This document shows positions 52,901 through 63,782 of a DNA stretch of 64,000 bases, one piece after another. The stretch spans positions 2,542,001 through 2,606,000 of the forward strand of contig NC_085885.1 of the NCBI RefSeq assembly GCF_035222275.1. Direction: 5' to 3'. The notes below the pieces were generated by a model. It was not told the DNA's origin and did no database searches. It saw only the letters and a program-made list of their open reading frames with translations. The first letter of the stretch is position 1. Every line of letters starts with the position of its first letter. The translations under genes and the position numbers were made by a program. Source of the DNA: Podospora bellae-mahoneyi (lineage: Eukaryota; Ascomycota; Sordariomycetes; Sordariales; Podosporaceae).

Positions 52901-54784
52901 ATGACCGCCTCAACACCCAACCTCAAGCCGGCGGGGTACGGAACCGCCTCTTCGTCCTCCTCTGGCTCATCCACCCCCCAACCATCACGCTCTCCCAAGC
53001 AGAACATCGCCCCCGTCAGCATCATCAATAATACCGACGTCGAGTCCCCTCTCCTATCCCCCAAATCCAATAATCCCCTCTTATCCAACCCCCAGAGCCT
53101 CAGCCAAGAGCACCAGATTGAGTCCAGATCCCTCCAAAAGGGCCTCTCCCAACGCCATCTCTCCATGCTGGGAATAGCAGGGTCCATCGGCACCGGTCTC
53201 TTCCTCGGCCTTGGCGGGGCAGTTTCTACGGGTGGTCCTCTCGGTGCACTGCTAGGCTATGCAGTCATCGCACTAGTCGTCTGCTCCGTGCAGTTTGCCC
53301 TGGGAGAGGTCACTGCTTTGATGCCTGTCACCGGATCATTCGTCAGACACGCCGAGGTGCTGGTTGATCCAGCCATGGGGTTTGCTATTGGGTGGAACTT
53401 GGTTTACGGCAATCTGTTGAGTATACCTTCTGAAATTGTGGCGGTTTGTGTGCTGGTCAAGTTTTGGACGGGGGATGGGCTGAACCCGGCGGCGGTGATC
53501 TTGCCGTTTATCGCACTCACGGGTGGGATAGGGATGGCTTTTGTGAGGGTGTTTGGTGAGGTGGAGTTTGTGTTTGCCTTGTTGAAGATCTTGCTGGTTG
53601 TCTTTTTGATTGTGTTGGGGTTGGTGATCAATTTGGGGGGAGTGCCTGGGACTGGGGTGATTGGGTTCAGATATTGGCGTGATCCGGGTCCGTTTGTGGA
53701 GTATATTGCTCAAGGAGACTGGGGGAGGTTTCTCGGCTTCTGGGCAGTGATGACCGGGGCGGTGTTCAGTTTTGCGGGGGTGGAGTCTTTGGCTATGGCT
53801 GCCGCTGAGACGAGAAACCCGAGAGAGGCTATTCCCAAGGCTGTGAAGAGGGTCTTTGCGAGGATTGTCATCTTCTATGGTCTGGCGGTGTTTGTGGTGG
53901 GCTTGTTGGTGCCTAGCAATGATGAGAGGCTGAAGGGGAGTGGTGATACCGTGGCACAGAGTCCGTTTGTGCTTGCGGCCGCAGCAGCTGGGATCAAGGG
54001 GATCCCGAGCTTGGTGAATGCCATTGTGATCGCGTCGGCCTGGTCAGCGGCGAATCAGAGTTTGCTGGCGGGCACGAGGGTGTTGTATGGATTGGCACTG
54101 AAGGGACAAGCACCGAATATCTTTTTGAGGACCACGTCCTGGGGCACACCATATATGTGTGTCTTGTTGTTCACGGTCTTCATGTTTTTGAGCTTCTTGA
54201 GCCTGTCCGAGAACGCCATTAGGGTGTTCTGGTGGCTGGTCATGCTGACGGCAGCCGGGGTGTTGGTCTCTTGGAGTTCCATTCTGCTGAACCACATCCG
54301 GCTTCTCAAGGCTATCAAGAAGCAAGGCATTTCGACCGACAGACTGCCGTGGCACAATTGGTGGACGGGTAGGTCTTCATTCTTGGATGTGAGGAAAGCT
54401 GAAGTTGACAATCAGCAGAGTACACATCCCCAGTCGGGCTTGTCATGTGCCTCGTCATTTTGTTCACGAGCGGCTTCAGTGTCTTCACCACGGGCCGCTG
54501 GGACGCCGCCAAGTTTGTGTCGTCGTACCTGTCAGTCATTTGATTGTTTTGTGCAAACCTGTTGTCTTGATACTAACGTGACCTGCAGTGACATTCCCAT
54601 TGTCCTAGCTGCTTACCTGGGCTGGAAGTTCTTCCGCAAGACCTCGATCACTCCTCTCGATCAAATACCCCTTGAAGAAGCGTTTGAACAGGCTGAGGAG
54701 AACCTCTCGGTACAAACCCAAGGTTTCCAGCCAACAAAGAAGACTAGAGGCTGGACAAGGTTCATCAGCTGGATATGGGACTAG
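52901..54784 (+). CDS. Amino-acid permease, AAT/YAT family (592 aa)
   Basis: Three exons, 52901-54368, 54416-54530 and 54589-54784. The introns are 47 and 58 bp (GTAGGT and GTCAGT donors, TACTAACG branch in the second). Phases match and 1779 nt divides by three. Without splicing the frame also stays open, but it would replace conserved membrane sequence by low-quality residues. The spliced product restores TSPVGLVMCLVILFTSGFSV and RWDAAKFVSSYL/DIPIVLA. The N-terminus is a long Ser/Pro tail. The core begins GLSQRHLSMLGIAGSIGTGL, the hallmark of fungal amino-acid permeases. It continues ALGEVTALMPVTGSFVRHAE, GFAIGWNLVYGNLLSIPSEI and FSFAGVESLAMAAAETRNPR. It is a plasma-membrane proton symporter; specificity is unknown. 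Confidence 0.9.
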   Translation: MTASTPNLKPAGYGTASSSSSGSSTPQPSRSPKQNIAPVSIINNTDVESPLLSPKSNNPLLSNPQSLSQEHQIESRSLQKGLSQRHLSMLGIAGSIGTGLFLGLGGAVSTGGPLGALLGYAVIALVVCSVQFALGEVTALMPVTGSFVRHAEVLVDPAMGFAIGWNLVYGNLLSIPSEIVAVCVLVKFWTGDGLNPAAVILPFIALTGGIGMAFVRVFGEVEFVFALLKILLVVFLIVLGLVINLGGVPGTGVIGFRYWRDPGPFVEYIAQGDWGRFLGFWAVMTGAVFSFAGVESLAMAAAETRNPREAIPKAVKRVFARIVIFYGLAVFVVGLLVPSNDERLKGSGDTVAQSPFVLAAAAAGIKGIPSLVNAIVIASAWSAANQSLLAGTRVLYGLALKGQAPNIFLRTTSWGTPYMCVLLFTVFMFLSFLSLSENAIRVFWWLVMLTAAGVLVSWSSILLNHIRLLKAIKKQGISTDRLPWHNWWTGRSSFLDVRKAEVDNQQSTHPQSGLSCASSFCSRAASVSSPRAAGTPPSLCRRTCQSFDCFVQTCCLDTNVTCSDIPIVLAAYLGWKFFRKTSITPLDQIPLEEAFEQAEENLSVQTQGFQPTKKTRGWTRFISWIWD

Positions 54785-55332
54785 TATCTACTGTCTACCA
54801 CTCTTTTTCTCGTTATCATCGTTATCTTGTATGCATTTGCCTGTTATCGGCAAGGTGGAATTGTTTCTCGAGCAATTGTGTTGGAATCGAAGCATTGCTA
54901 AGGTTCGCAACTGTTACGGGGCTGGTCAATTGTCCGAATAGTAGCACTGTCATTTTTTGGCGTTGTTCTTTCAGATCATTGACTAGTGTTCGAAGCGTTG
55001 TCAACCTGGAAATGCTTTAATTGCAGCGAAATTGGTCGAGGAGCGGCTGCCGGGCATGGAGGGAATGACTGGTACTGCAAATCAGAAGCCCACTTGATCT
55101 ACTGCACTGTATCTATCTTTTATTGTCGTTGAAGAGTATTCTGACAAGATTCTACCTCATTCGGCGTGTGTGTGTGTGAGTCACGTTTATTAGCCGAAGG
55201 CCACCCAGCAGCGACCTCGTGAGAAATACTCTTTAGGGATAGGTACAGGCCGACTCGTTATGATTGCTGAGGAGTGTTTTCCCCAGCCCATTCAAGCCTT
55301 TCAATCACAGTGATGGCAATAAAAAAAAGTCA
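54785..55332. other. Intergenic spacer
   Basis: 3' flank of the permease and the downstream side of tRNA-Cys. An A-run at 55320-55328, which reads as a T-run on the minus strand, is a likely RNA polymerase III terminator for that tRNA. Confidence 0.5.
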
Positions 55333-55404
55333 AGGACTAGACGCGATTTGAACGCGTGACCTACCGGACTGCAGCCGGTTGCTCTACCCCTGAGCTACTG
55401 GTCC
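55333..55404 (-). tRNA. tRNA-Cys (anticodon GCA)
   Basis: An intronless 72-nt gene on the minus strand. The acceptor GGACCAG pairs with CTAGTCC with one C-A mismatch. The D-arm is TAGCTCAGGGGTAGAGC. The anticodon stem ACCGG/CCGGT closes CTGCAGT with anticodon GCA. The T-arm is CGCG-TTCAAAT-CGCG. The discriminator U is the expected identity base for cysteine. Confidence 0.9.
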
Positions 55405-55511
55405 TCTTCTTATTCAGATAACGAGCTGGCTTAATCCACCCTAGTTTACATCTTTCAACCTAGCCCTTTGACCATCAAAGCTACCTACCATATCCATTAC
55501 CTGCACCCCGC

Positions 55512-56341
55512 TCACTCCCAAGAATCCACCTCCCTCATAAACTCATTCTCCCGAACCCCGTTCTCAAAAACCTCCCACCCCAAATGGCTGGTATGCCCCC
55601 AGGGTTTTAGTTTCTTCTCATTGGCGATAGCAGCAGAGAAACACCCGCTCCAGCCCTTTCTAGGGTAAGCCTTGTTCACCTCGGCCTTGGTGTCTGGGTG
55701 GATGAGATACGGGCGAAGGGACATGTTATCGTAGACTGTGGCTAGTTGGAGGATTTGTCCCAAGGCTGTGATGGTGCCTACTGTGCCGAGGTCTTGGTGT
55801 CGGATTATGGCTTCTGCTACGGCTTCTGCTTGCGACTTGTTGCCGTTGAGTTCTTTTAAGAGGTCGAGGGCTATCACCCCGCCTTGGAACTCGAATGAGA
55901 GGAGGGTGGAGGATTGGTTGGAGGGGGTGGTGCCGATGTCGTGGAGGAGACAGGTCAGGGCTATAGTGGAGGGCGAGATGGGGGGGAGGGAGGGCAATTG
56001 TTGTTGCATGATTATGGTTGCTGGTTTTGAGGGGGGGGGGGTTAACGAGGATGGGGAGGGGGAGGGGGAGGGTGGAGGGGATAGGGGTGAAGGGGCGTAC
56101 ACCAGTAGAAAACCCGCATGGAGTGGTTGTAGGTTTGGATTGGGAGCTTTTCCTTCGCGTACTCCTGCACCTTGGCGACCAAGGGGTCGGTAGAGCTTGG
56201 ATAGGGGATGGACGAGAGAGGGACCGGGGTGGGTTGGTGGAGGAATGGTTTTCCTTGGAAGATGGCGTCCTGGTCCACGGGGAGGGGAGTAAAACCGTGG
56301 AGGGATATGAGGTCGTCGCGGGAGAGGGTAGGGGTCGTCAT
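55512..56341 (-). CDS. HD-domain cyanamide hydratase-type protein (249 aa)
   Basis: Two exons, 56101-56341 and 55512-56020, are joined over an 80-bp intron (GTACGC donor, CCAG acceptor; very C-rich on the coding strand). The junction reads VFYW/S/TIIMQQQLPSLP and 750 nt divides by three. Family landmarks: ISLHGFTPLPVDQDAIFQGK, NHSMRVFYW (first metal His), STIALTCLLHDIGTTPSN (HD pair), and GGVIALDLLKELNGNKSQAE. Then EAIIRHQDLGTVGTITALGQ with the third His, and LATVYDNMSLRPYLIHPDTK. Fungal cyanamide hydratases convert cyanamide to urea with zinc, and paralogues take part in nitrogen or isocyanide metabolism. The length matches the family. The role in this organism is inferred. Confidence 0.88.
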
Positions 56342-57054
56342 CGTGAACTGAGTATCGTTCTCAGTGTTGTTGGTTTGAAAACAATGTTTTACTCCTGGTG
56401 AGGCGAGGTTGATTATGGGATTTTATACCCCAGTTACTGATCGTGGAGACGATGAGTCGAGCTTTGTCATCACGACGTCAACGCATGCACTTACTAACAC
56501 CCATCATGGCATGATGCCTGCATAATCCACATTTACAGTCACAGCCGCCTGGAAACCCTCTTAAACACTTATCCTCTTGTTCTTGTACTCATATTTGAGG
56601 ACGTCTAAAGACAGAAAAGCAGTCCCGTGAATGCCGAACTGTGTCCGAAGGGTGTCACAAACGACAATGTCGTAGAATGCTTAGTCAACGCCGGTGGTAA
56701 ATGTTGACCCTGTGGGACCTTTCTCCACGGGCAGCAACATGCTGTCCTTGATTTGGTGCAGAAATAACTTCCATATCAAGAATCAGAAATACCCAGAAAG
56801 AAAAAATCAATGCTTCGATGGCCCCATCTCTTTTTTCAACACCTTTTTCCTGTCATATTCTCTCTCCAACTTGTCCCATCCTCATACTAAGTGTGGCTGG
56901 GTATTGCTGGCAGGATAAAAGGAGAGCTTCCAGACTCGATAGAATTTGTGTTGATGGGTATTATTCCTTCTCCAATGCCCGTCACCTATCTAGTCGTCCA
57001 TTATCTGGCTCTTGGTCCTCCTTCTTCATCCCCGATGTCGGGTCTGGGCACAAT
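56342..57054. other. Intergenic spacer
   Basis: Promoter of the cyanamide hydratase-like gene and 3' flank of the small secreted protein. No supported frame. Confidence 0.45.
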
Positions 57055-57384
57055 CTATTCGCACCAGCAGTTCTTCTCGCACTGGGCCATCATGTTGTTG
57101 TGAAACCCGGTGGCGTCGCAGTATGGCTTATTGCTGTTTGACAGGCAAAAGTCGCTGAGGCCCTGTGTCTTGCATCGGGGGATACCGGCGTTGACGTTGC
57201 CCACTGTCGCCGGCGTGTTGGTCCCTTGCTCCACTTGATTGACTGAGTCTGCTGGTGTGGGAAGGGCGAGGGCGAAGGGCAGGAGGAAGAGGGTGAGCAA
57301 GTGCGTGGTTGGTTGCTACACGGGCCAAGGTTACTTAGATGTCACGGTGCGAGGTCCAAGAGGGAAGGTTGCACATACCTTCAT
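57055..57384 (-). CDS. Small cysteine-rich secreted protein (88 aa), effector-like
   Basis: The model has a 6-nt first exon (57379-57384, ATGAAG), a 63-bp intron (57316-57378; GTATGT donor, GTGTAG acceptor) and exon 57055-57315. The spliced start reads MKQPTTHLLTLFLLPFALAL, a textbook signal peptide followed by PTPADS. The mature chain carries six cysteines: RCKTQGLSDFC, KPYCDATGFHNN, MMAQCEKNCWCE at the very end. This implies three disulphides. No named family is recognised. Small secreted Cys-rich proteins in fungi serve as effectors, antimicrobial peptides or wall components. Without splicing the second exon still has an internal ATG, but the leader would be shorter. The spliced version is preferred because it gives a basic n-region. 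Confidence 0.65.
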
Positions 57385-58654
57385 GATGGCTAATAGACGT
57401 TAGAAGTGAGGGGTGACAGAGCTTGATGGAGTGTCTTGTGTCAAGCGACGATCTTTTCAGGGGAGTTTTTTATAAAAAAAAATAAAAAAAAAAATAAAAA
57501 AAAAAGCGATCGGCAAGATGGTGTAGATCCAGCGGAGTGGTGAGCGGGAGAGAACCTGGTCGGTCTTTATACTGCTGTATCACCGGATGGACAGTGTGGA
57601 GCCGATGGGAGCAAGGATGCTTCAGAGAGCAAGTGGGAGTCTAGACGTCGTATTCTAGATTCGCTCGTGGTAACGGTCGGTGACATGTTCTAGGCGTGAC
57701 ATCCATGGATCGCCGACACCGAGAACCAGGCGAGAAAGGACAGGACCGGATTTATGATACTTGTTTAGGCCATGACGAGTCCCCAACTCCCGGGATATGC
57801 ACGTCTCAGGCCGGCACGACGGTCGCTGCAATGGAATGCAACAGCAGGTGCGAGGTCCGGCGGGGGAAATGATTTGCAACCTGGGCGCTGGGAATGAACG
57901 GGTCCGCTGCCAAGAGGCAAAAAGACTCGAAAGAGAAAGGCGGAAGGGGTCGGATCTCCGAATAGGCAGTTTTGGTAACTGACAAGTTGGGATGGTTACA
58001 CTCCTGATAGAAGTCGGAGCATGGCAGGCAATGGAAGGTGGGGTTCCATGCCCCGCCAGGCATGTCTCACTGTCTCACCTGCCCCAAGAATTCTTTGCGC
58101 CTTCTTTTTGTTATTTTTACTCTTCTTCAAGTTCCGTGTCTCGATTTGTCGGGAAGCTCTGCACGCCGTGTGCCTGCTATCGCCGAATCAGACAGCGTCC
58201 CGGATGGATGCAACCACTGTGGTCTCCCGTCCCGACGGTCCAATCGCCCTGTGGTAACACTCGGCATATAGTGCTGTTAATTTATCCAGATTTCACCCGC
58301 TGACGAGGGGTAGTCTTCAAGTACAACAAGTTCAATTCTTTTATGCCGGCATGTCCTTGCTTTATGGTTATTTGACGAGTCCACCACATGGAACGGGTAA
58401 GCACAGACAATTCATTCCCCTCTGCCTGGCTGGAATCTTTCTATTTTTATATACTTGATCATTACGAGGTTTTCGACTTCCTTGCAGACACTCACCCACA
58501 TGCTATCGCTAAATATGGGGCTCGGTACCTGTTCCGTGTGGTCAATTGATGTCTTGTCAGTCAGGGCACAGGCAGAATATATGTTCCTAGTCTTCATCCT
58601 CTCCATCGTCTTGGACAGTCTCAGCGCGGTGATGATCCTCCACCATGGTCCAAA
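57385..58654. other. Intergenic with an A-rich tract
   Basis: An A-rich tract lies at 57474-57506 near the promoter of the secreted protein. No gene was recognised in the rest. Confidence 0.45.
57474..57506. repeat. Poly(A)-rich simple tract
   Basis: Runs of A broken by single T bases. On the minus strand this T-rich tract lies about 90-120 bp upstream of the start codon of the small secreted protein, so it may be a promoter element. Confidence 0.9.
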
Positions 58655-59600
58655 TCATGTTGGGTGTGCCCCAAACCCCCAAACACAAGCCACTTCAACA
58701 TCCGGCTCCTTGAAGGTGTTTGTAGATCGCCGGAGATGCTTCGCAATCTTCGGTCCTAGATAGTAGTGGCTGGTATCCATTCCCCCTCCACCATGCAGAA
58801 GTTGGTCACAGCCACCCGCCTCCACACCGTACAAGAACTCAAATAAATTTGCCCACGTTGACCCTTGCTTCGAATGCTTAGTGTTAACCCTTCCCACGCC
58901 GTTTAGTTGTGTGAATAGCGTCTCCGGACCATGAGTTGCAGCCCGATGACTCCGCCCTCGAGATACGTATAAGCGCATGAGACTGCCTCGATGAAGATGA
59001 GTGGCAGTCCACTTGAGATGATCTGTTGAAAAATCTTCGCAAGTGACCCTCGCAGGTGATAGTGATCAATGGACTTGAATATTCTCTCGGCGTGTGGAAG
59101 ATGGCGTTTGATCGCGCAGGATTTCTTCAGATGTCCAAATAGGCCAGGACCGAAAGCTGACCCCCTTCGTGGGTTTGAGCGCGATACTAGCGAAGTCGAA
59201 GATGATGTCGTCGATTATCTCGAGCTTCTCACACATTCCTTCAAGCTCTCGAAAAGTGGGAGGCATTCGGTAAATAAATGTTTCCAAGCTGAGAGCTGTG
59301 TAGGCCTCGAACCGGTCAAAAGAGCACGCGATGCTGAGGAACGGGTCGATGCCTCCGAGGCGTCGATACAGGTGTTGCTCCCAATCCGGCCCGCTGTAGA
59401 TCCGGAGAATTTCTGGTGACAGTCTCTTCAGGGTGATCAGATCCTTGATTGGCATGTGAATCAGAGTGAGGTCTAATCTTTCGAGCGAAAGGTCCAGGAC
59501 AGGAAAGCTGGCCTGTAGGGTCGATCTTGCTCCGGAAGAGGCCGCATGGTTGTAAACGTCGAGCGTGAAACTGCCCTGGGCTACCGTGCTTGGTCTCGGA
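58655..59600 (-). pseudogene. F-box-type gene remnant B
   Basis: From about 59530 an F-box-like opening can be read: LDLSLERLDLTLIHMPIKDL, ITLKRLSPEILRIYSGPDWE, QHLYRRLGGIDPFLSIACSF, and on to SEEILRDQTPSSTRRENIQV before a stop at 59066. A further coding-like stretch at 58655-58978 in another frame (ANLFEFLYGVEAGGCDQLLH, then MDTSHYYLGPKIAKHLRRST) resembles the C-terminal part of the same kind of protein. A CTACAG acceptor just before the first segment suggests a lost upstream exon. The segment around YSGPDWEQHLYRRL closely matches remnant A to the right (YTGTE, then EKHLHRRL), so the two are related copies in tandem. Function of the parent family is unknown beyond a possible SCF adaptor role. 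Confidence 0.5.
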
Positions 59601-59709
59601 CATGTCGATCTTTGACAAGGTAGCCTACGTGTGGTACGACCAGAATGGAAGAAGTGAGTACAAACTGATAATGTATTTTGGGAGTATCTGAACGGAGCAA
59701 GCCCATCGG

Positions 59710-60580
59710 CTAATCTAATATATCCTCGCTGCGGAAGTGGGCCAGGGCAGAGCTTGGTGCTTTGTGCCAGATGTTGATCATGTTACAAGCCGGTTCCGTC
59801 AGCATCGTATATATCTGTGGCCAAATGTAATGAGGGTACAGATCCCAACCTTTATACAACAATGTCAATAACCCCTTATTCCGGAGACCCTTGGGCATAA
59901 CACGTTCAGTCGCTCCAACGTCCCAACTGACTGGCATTTTGACTGCCAACGACAGAGCCTTTGACCCCTGACTAGCCAGCCGGTGAGAACACCAATCGAT
60001 CATCTGCTTGTGCCCGATGCAAGGAAAGCATGGCCTATCCTGCCTCTCCGCGCACGTATGATCCCCGGAGCTGAACTCCATTCCGGTGGCGAGCATTATC
60101 CGTTTCCAGTACAAGTACATATACGTGTAGATGCTCGACAGCGCTTCGAAGGTTTCAGAGGGCGTTGGAAGCAACTCCTGGGCCAGGCGAGCAAGCGTCT
60201 CAGGCCCGCGACCGAGCGGTTCTGCCTCGCAGCCGAACGAGCAATCGACGATGATATCCCAAACGCTCGGTCATGTGGTGGAGATTGGAAGCTGTTGGTT
60301 CTTGTGCAAGTCTGAGCTGCAGAGACTCAAGCTTGAGGTCCTCGATCGAACTCAGAGCATTGAAGAGGTGAGCAGCTTTAATGTTGAGCAACGCGCCGTA
60401 CAGGCGACGGTGCAGATGCTTCTCTCATTCAGTGCCGGTGTAGATTCTGAAGATTGCCGGGATGCTGCTTTTAACTGTCCAGCCGTCCCTGACTGGCATG
60501 CTCAGAAGGATTTGGTCGATGATCTCCAAGGGGAGCTGGCCAAGAAAACTTGGAGAATAGCCTTGAAATATAGCAGCCAT
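59710..60580 (-). pseudogene. F-box-type gene remnant A
   Basis: The start at 60580 reads MAAIFQGYSPSFLGQLPLEI, IDQILLSMPVRDGWTVKSSI, PAIFRIYTGTE, an F-box-like beginning with the LP-x-E-I signature. A TGA then replaces the Trp found at this place in copy B, and the same frame continues EKHLHRRLYGALLNIKAAHL, FNALSSIEDLKLESLQLRLA. After a frame change it goes on as VWDIIVDCSFGCEAEPLGRG, LARLAQELLPTPSETFEALS, then GWDLYPHYIWPQIYTMLTEP and ends at 59710. At least one stop and one frame change break it. The Trp-to-TGA change is a G-to-A transition as RIP would give, but a single site proves nothing. Confidence 0.6.
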
Positions 60581-60600
60581 GATGAACACTTTTGACTCTG

Positions 60601-62689
60601 GTGTGCTGATGTGCTAGTGAAGAAAGATCGGTCCTGGTTGTTCGGGCGGCGCAGATTCACGTGGTATGGATTGTGTGACTGCCTCGGCGTGTGACCTCCA
60701 TTCTGTGACGACTTTGTCAGATCAGAGCTTTGCTGTTGGTTGTCTGGGTCATGGGATTGAACCCACCAGTATAATGATTTGTGCTGGTACGAGATTTGGT
60801 TCTGTGTGGGAACTCAAGCTGTAATAAAGGATTGAATTGACTGAAAGGGAGGAAAAAGAAAATAGATCCGTTGAGTGTGAGCGGACTCCCCAAAATACAT
60901 ATTGGAAAAAACACCTTGCCAGACACTGGCCTCTGGAAAGCCTCAAGAAAAGTCTCAGGAAAGGTCACCTGGAAAGCCGCGACCTCAAACTCCTCGTATT
61001 GCCCGATCTATCAAACCTTGGGATGCCACACAGCGTCCTACAGGCTTTTGAACCTTTTCAGAACCTTAATGATATCAGGGGCGCCAACCACACCACAAAC
61101 CCACAGGAAGATTCAACACATGGGCGAATGCCATTGAGAATCTATACCATCCGAAAATTGAACCTGTGTAAAAGCCTCACATTCCTCGGCCGAAAGTATT
61201 TGGCAACCTACCTGGAAATCAGACGATGCTGAGCCAGGTGATTAACACCTACTAACACAGTTGCTCGTGTTGACAGTGGTGCTCCTGCTCCGCTTCATAT
61301 ACATCAGTGTTATTGAAGGCCACCGATGGTGGCAAATGGTGCTTTGTGGCGGGCAATGTTTTGCTGAGGACTCTGACAAAAGGGGGTAGACTCTTACAGT
61401 TGAGACCGTCAATAGCTTCTCTCTCATTACTGTAGCATCCCTCTAACAACTATCAGCGGCCATCACGTTTCTTTGTGAACACTCCGATTTGAGGAAATGA
61501 CACCCGTATCCATCTAATCATCATTTTCCACTGCGCCCTCCAGAATTTAGCGCGCCCGGGCACAGTCCATAGGTCACGTACCAATGCCGTGACAATTTTA
61601 GTTATAGTTCATGATACCGGGCATGAACCCAAGTGAAAGAGAGTTTAAAGTGCCCAGGTGGGGTTAACGAATGAAAAAGTCTGTAAGTGAACTATCCAAC
61701 CTTAATGTGACTCACTTCTGAAACTGACCTCAGAACCAAGAGAGCCTTGGCGATAATTAACAATGGCTCCTAATAACAAACTCAAGGAAACGTGGGAGAT
61801 TATTAAATCAAGCCACCGGAAGTCAGACTAAAATAGGTATCTTAGATAGGCTTTCACTCAGGAAGTTACTCCTATTTATCTGTCAGGTTTAACTTGCTGC
61901 ACAGAAAATTACCACATAGTGTGCTTTACACACAGTATGAGAAGGGTTTTGAAGGCGAAATGCTGAAGCAGACTGGGATGGGCCCAGCTGGGAAGCTTGC
62001 GGTATGTACTTTCGATTTCTTAAGAGAGAGAGAGAGAGCTTTGTTATAAAATTTGTAGAAAAGAGGATCGATTCTCACTAGCAGAGTGAATCAACCGTGC
62101 TCCGAGCCACCGAGCAACTTAACCACAATGGATCTTTGAAATAGCTCCAAGTGACTCCCAGTGATTGTAAGAGGATTATCTGGTTAAGTCTTTAGGCTAA
62201 TTGCGCTTGGGAAACTAACAATGCGTTTTTCTATATCTCACCTGTGCGTCTAGACACCCAATGGAGGCTTCTGACAGTCCCATCCTCACGAACGTGAGAC
62301 CTCATGCTGCTGAAAGTGGATACAAAGCCTGTAGTAGGAATCTCAAACACTCGAGTTGCCAAAGTTTTCACAGTCAGTCCACAGAGCAAATTACTGGTTG
62401 AAACACTGGAGAGCTTCGGTGTCCTGGTTAATTGTTGGAAAGGTAATAGTGTAGGTAGGCACAAAATCCAGATCTTGAGAATATGCCATATGATTTATAC
62501 CCAATGTCAATGCTTCGTAACCGTTGCAAACTGCGCTGTATTCACCACGTTTATCCTCAGCCTTGTGTTATAGCTGTGGGTCGCTCACTCCAAGACCCAA
62601 ACAATAATCCATCAAACGCCAGGCTGGATGTTCAGAGTGCATGCAAGAAATCCAAAGCCAAACATCCCCCCCTTTTGTGCAAACCTCCA
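60601..62689. other. Long intergenic stretch, no gene seen
   Basis: About 2 kb with only short frames. A GA run lies at 62023-62039. A tRNA-like T-arm near 60750 is not supported by the other arms. Confidence 0.45.
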
Positions 62690-63782
62690 TCACTCATCAT
62701 CCTCCAAGGGTATCCCCACCTCCTTCAATCCCTCCCTAATAGCCTCCACCACATCATCCAAATCCTCCCCCCAACCCGGAATCTCATGCCCCCCCTCATG
62801 AATCGCATACTGCACCTTATCCTCATCACACATCCTCATCAACGCCCTCCCCTGCACCCTCCAAGGATCATTCCTCCCATGTATATGCACCGTCGGGATC
62901 TGAATCCTCGCCTTCTCCACATCAGGATGAAACATCTGATAAAACGTCCTCTCCCCTTTATCCACCACCACAATCTTATCTGTTTTCCTCGCCCCCCTAC
63001 ACGCCTCATGCCCCTCAAGACTCATACACAACCTCGTCTCCGCCCTCCAAACAACCCCATCCTTATCCACCTCTTGATAACATTAAAATCCTCCTCCCAA
63101 ACAGTCTCATGCTCCTGACACCGGAAACGATTCTGCTCCTCGGTCGGTAGCATCTCCCCCGGCACATCCGTCGTCCGATCCCTCACCACCTCAGGAGTCT
63201 CCCCCTCAATCCCAAAAACGTGCCGCGCGTTGTAATCCGCCTGCAAACACTTCGCGTATGGGATCGAAGAGCTGAAAAATACCCCTAGTTTGAACTCTGA
63301 CTCCCCAATCTGCCAATCACGCTGCTCATGCAACAGAATTGAGGCCGCTAGCGCGGCGCCTTGGCCGAAGCCGAGGATGATGTCGTACCCGAGCCCGTTG
63401 AGGAGGGTGTACAAGTGGACTTGGGAGTGCGCCTCGTCAATGTGGTGCGCGTCGGGGGTTGGGTAGTAGCTTCGGCAGGAGTGTTCCCCCGGGGGTGAGG
63501 TGCTGAGCGGGACGGGGTAGTCGCCGTCGATGTAGTGCCACTCCCAGGATTGGGGGAGGCAGGAGCGGATGGGTTGGAGGTGTTTTTCTAGGAGGATGCC
63601 GTTGGAGGAGTAGCCGTGGAGGCAGAGGACGCGGACGGGCCGAGGGGTGGGGGGGTGTTCATCGATGGATTTGGTGGCTGGGGAGAGGTTGGGCGAGGGG
63701 ATGGAGATGTTGGGGGAGGGGAGGGCGAGGGGATGGAGATGTTGGGGGAGGGGAGGGGGGAGGAGAAGGCGGTGTCTGGCAT
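62690..63782 (-). pseudogene. FSH-family serine hydrolase (DUF341), frame-broken and lacking the nucleophile
   Basis: An alpha/beta hydrolase of the FSH1 type. The body reads PRPVRVLCLHGYSSNGILLE, LPQSWEWHYIDGDYPVPLST, and GYDIILGFGQGAALAASILL at the nucleophile elbow. It continues LGVFFSSSIPYAKC, then in another frame HEACRGARKTDKIVVVDKGE, PTVHIHGRNDPWRVQG (Asp), and YAIHEGGHEIPGWGEDLDDV (His). Family members have GFSQG at the elbow; here it is GFGQG, so the catalytic Ser is missing. The ATG at 63782 (MPDTAFSSPLPSPN) is out of frame with the body because of a perfect 32-bp tandem duplication just downstream. No ATG exists in the body's own frame before the domain. A second one-base frame change lies near 63080. 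Three independent lesions make it a pseudogene. The original substrate is unknown. Confidence 0.8.
63691..63754. repeat. Perfect 32-bp tandem duplication
   Basis: Two identical 32-bp units, 63691-63722 and 63723-63754, beginning GGGCGAGGGGATGGAGATGT. The unit is not a multiple of three and lies in the N-terminal coding part of the FSH hydrolase. Confidence 0.95.

Noticed and set aside
60745-60805. tRNA-like T-arm (TGGG-TTCAATC-CCA) on the minus strand
   Set aside because: No matching D-arm or anticodon stem and no acceptor pairing were found.
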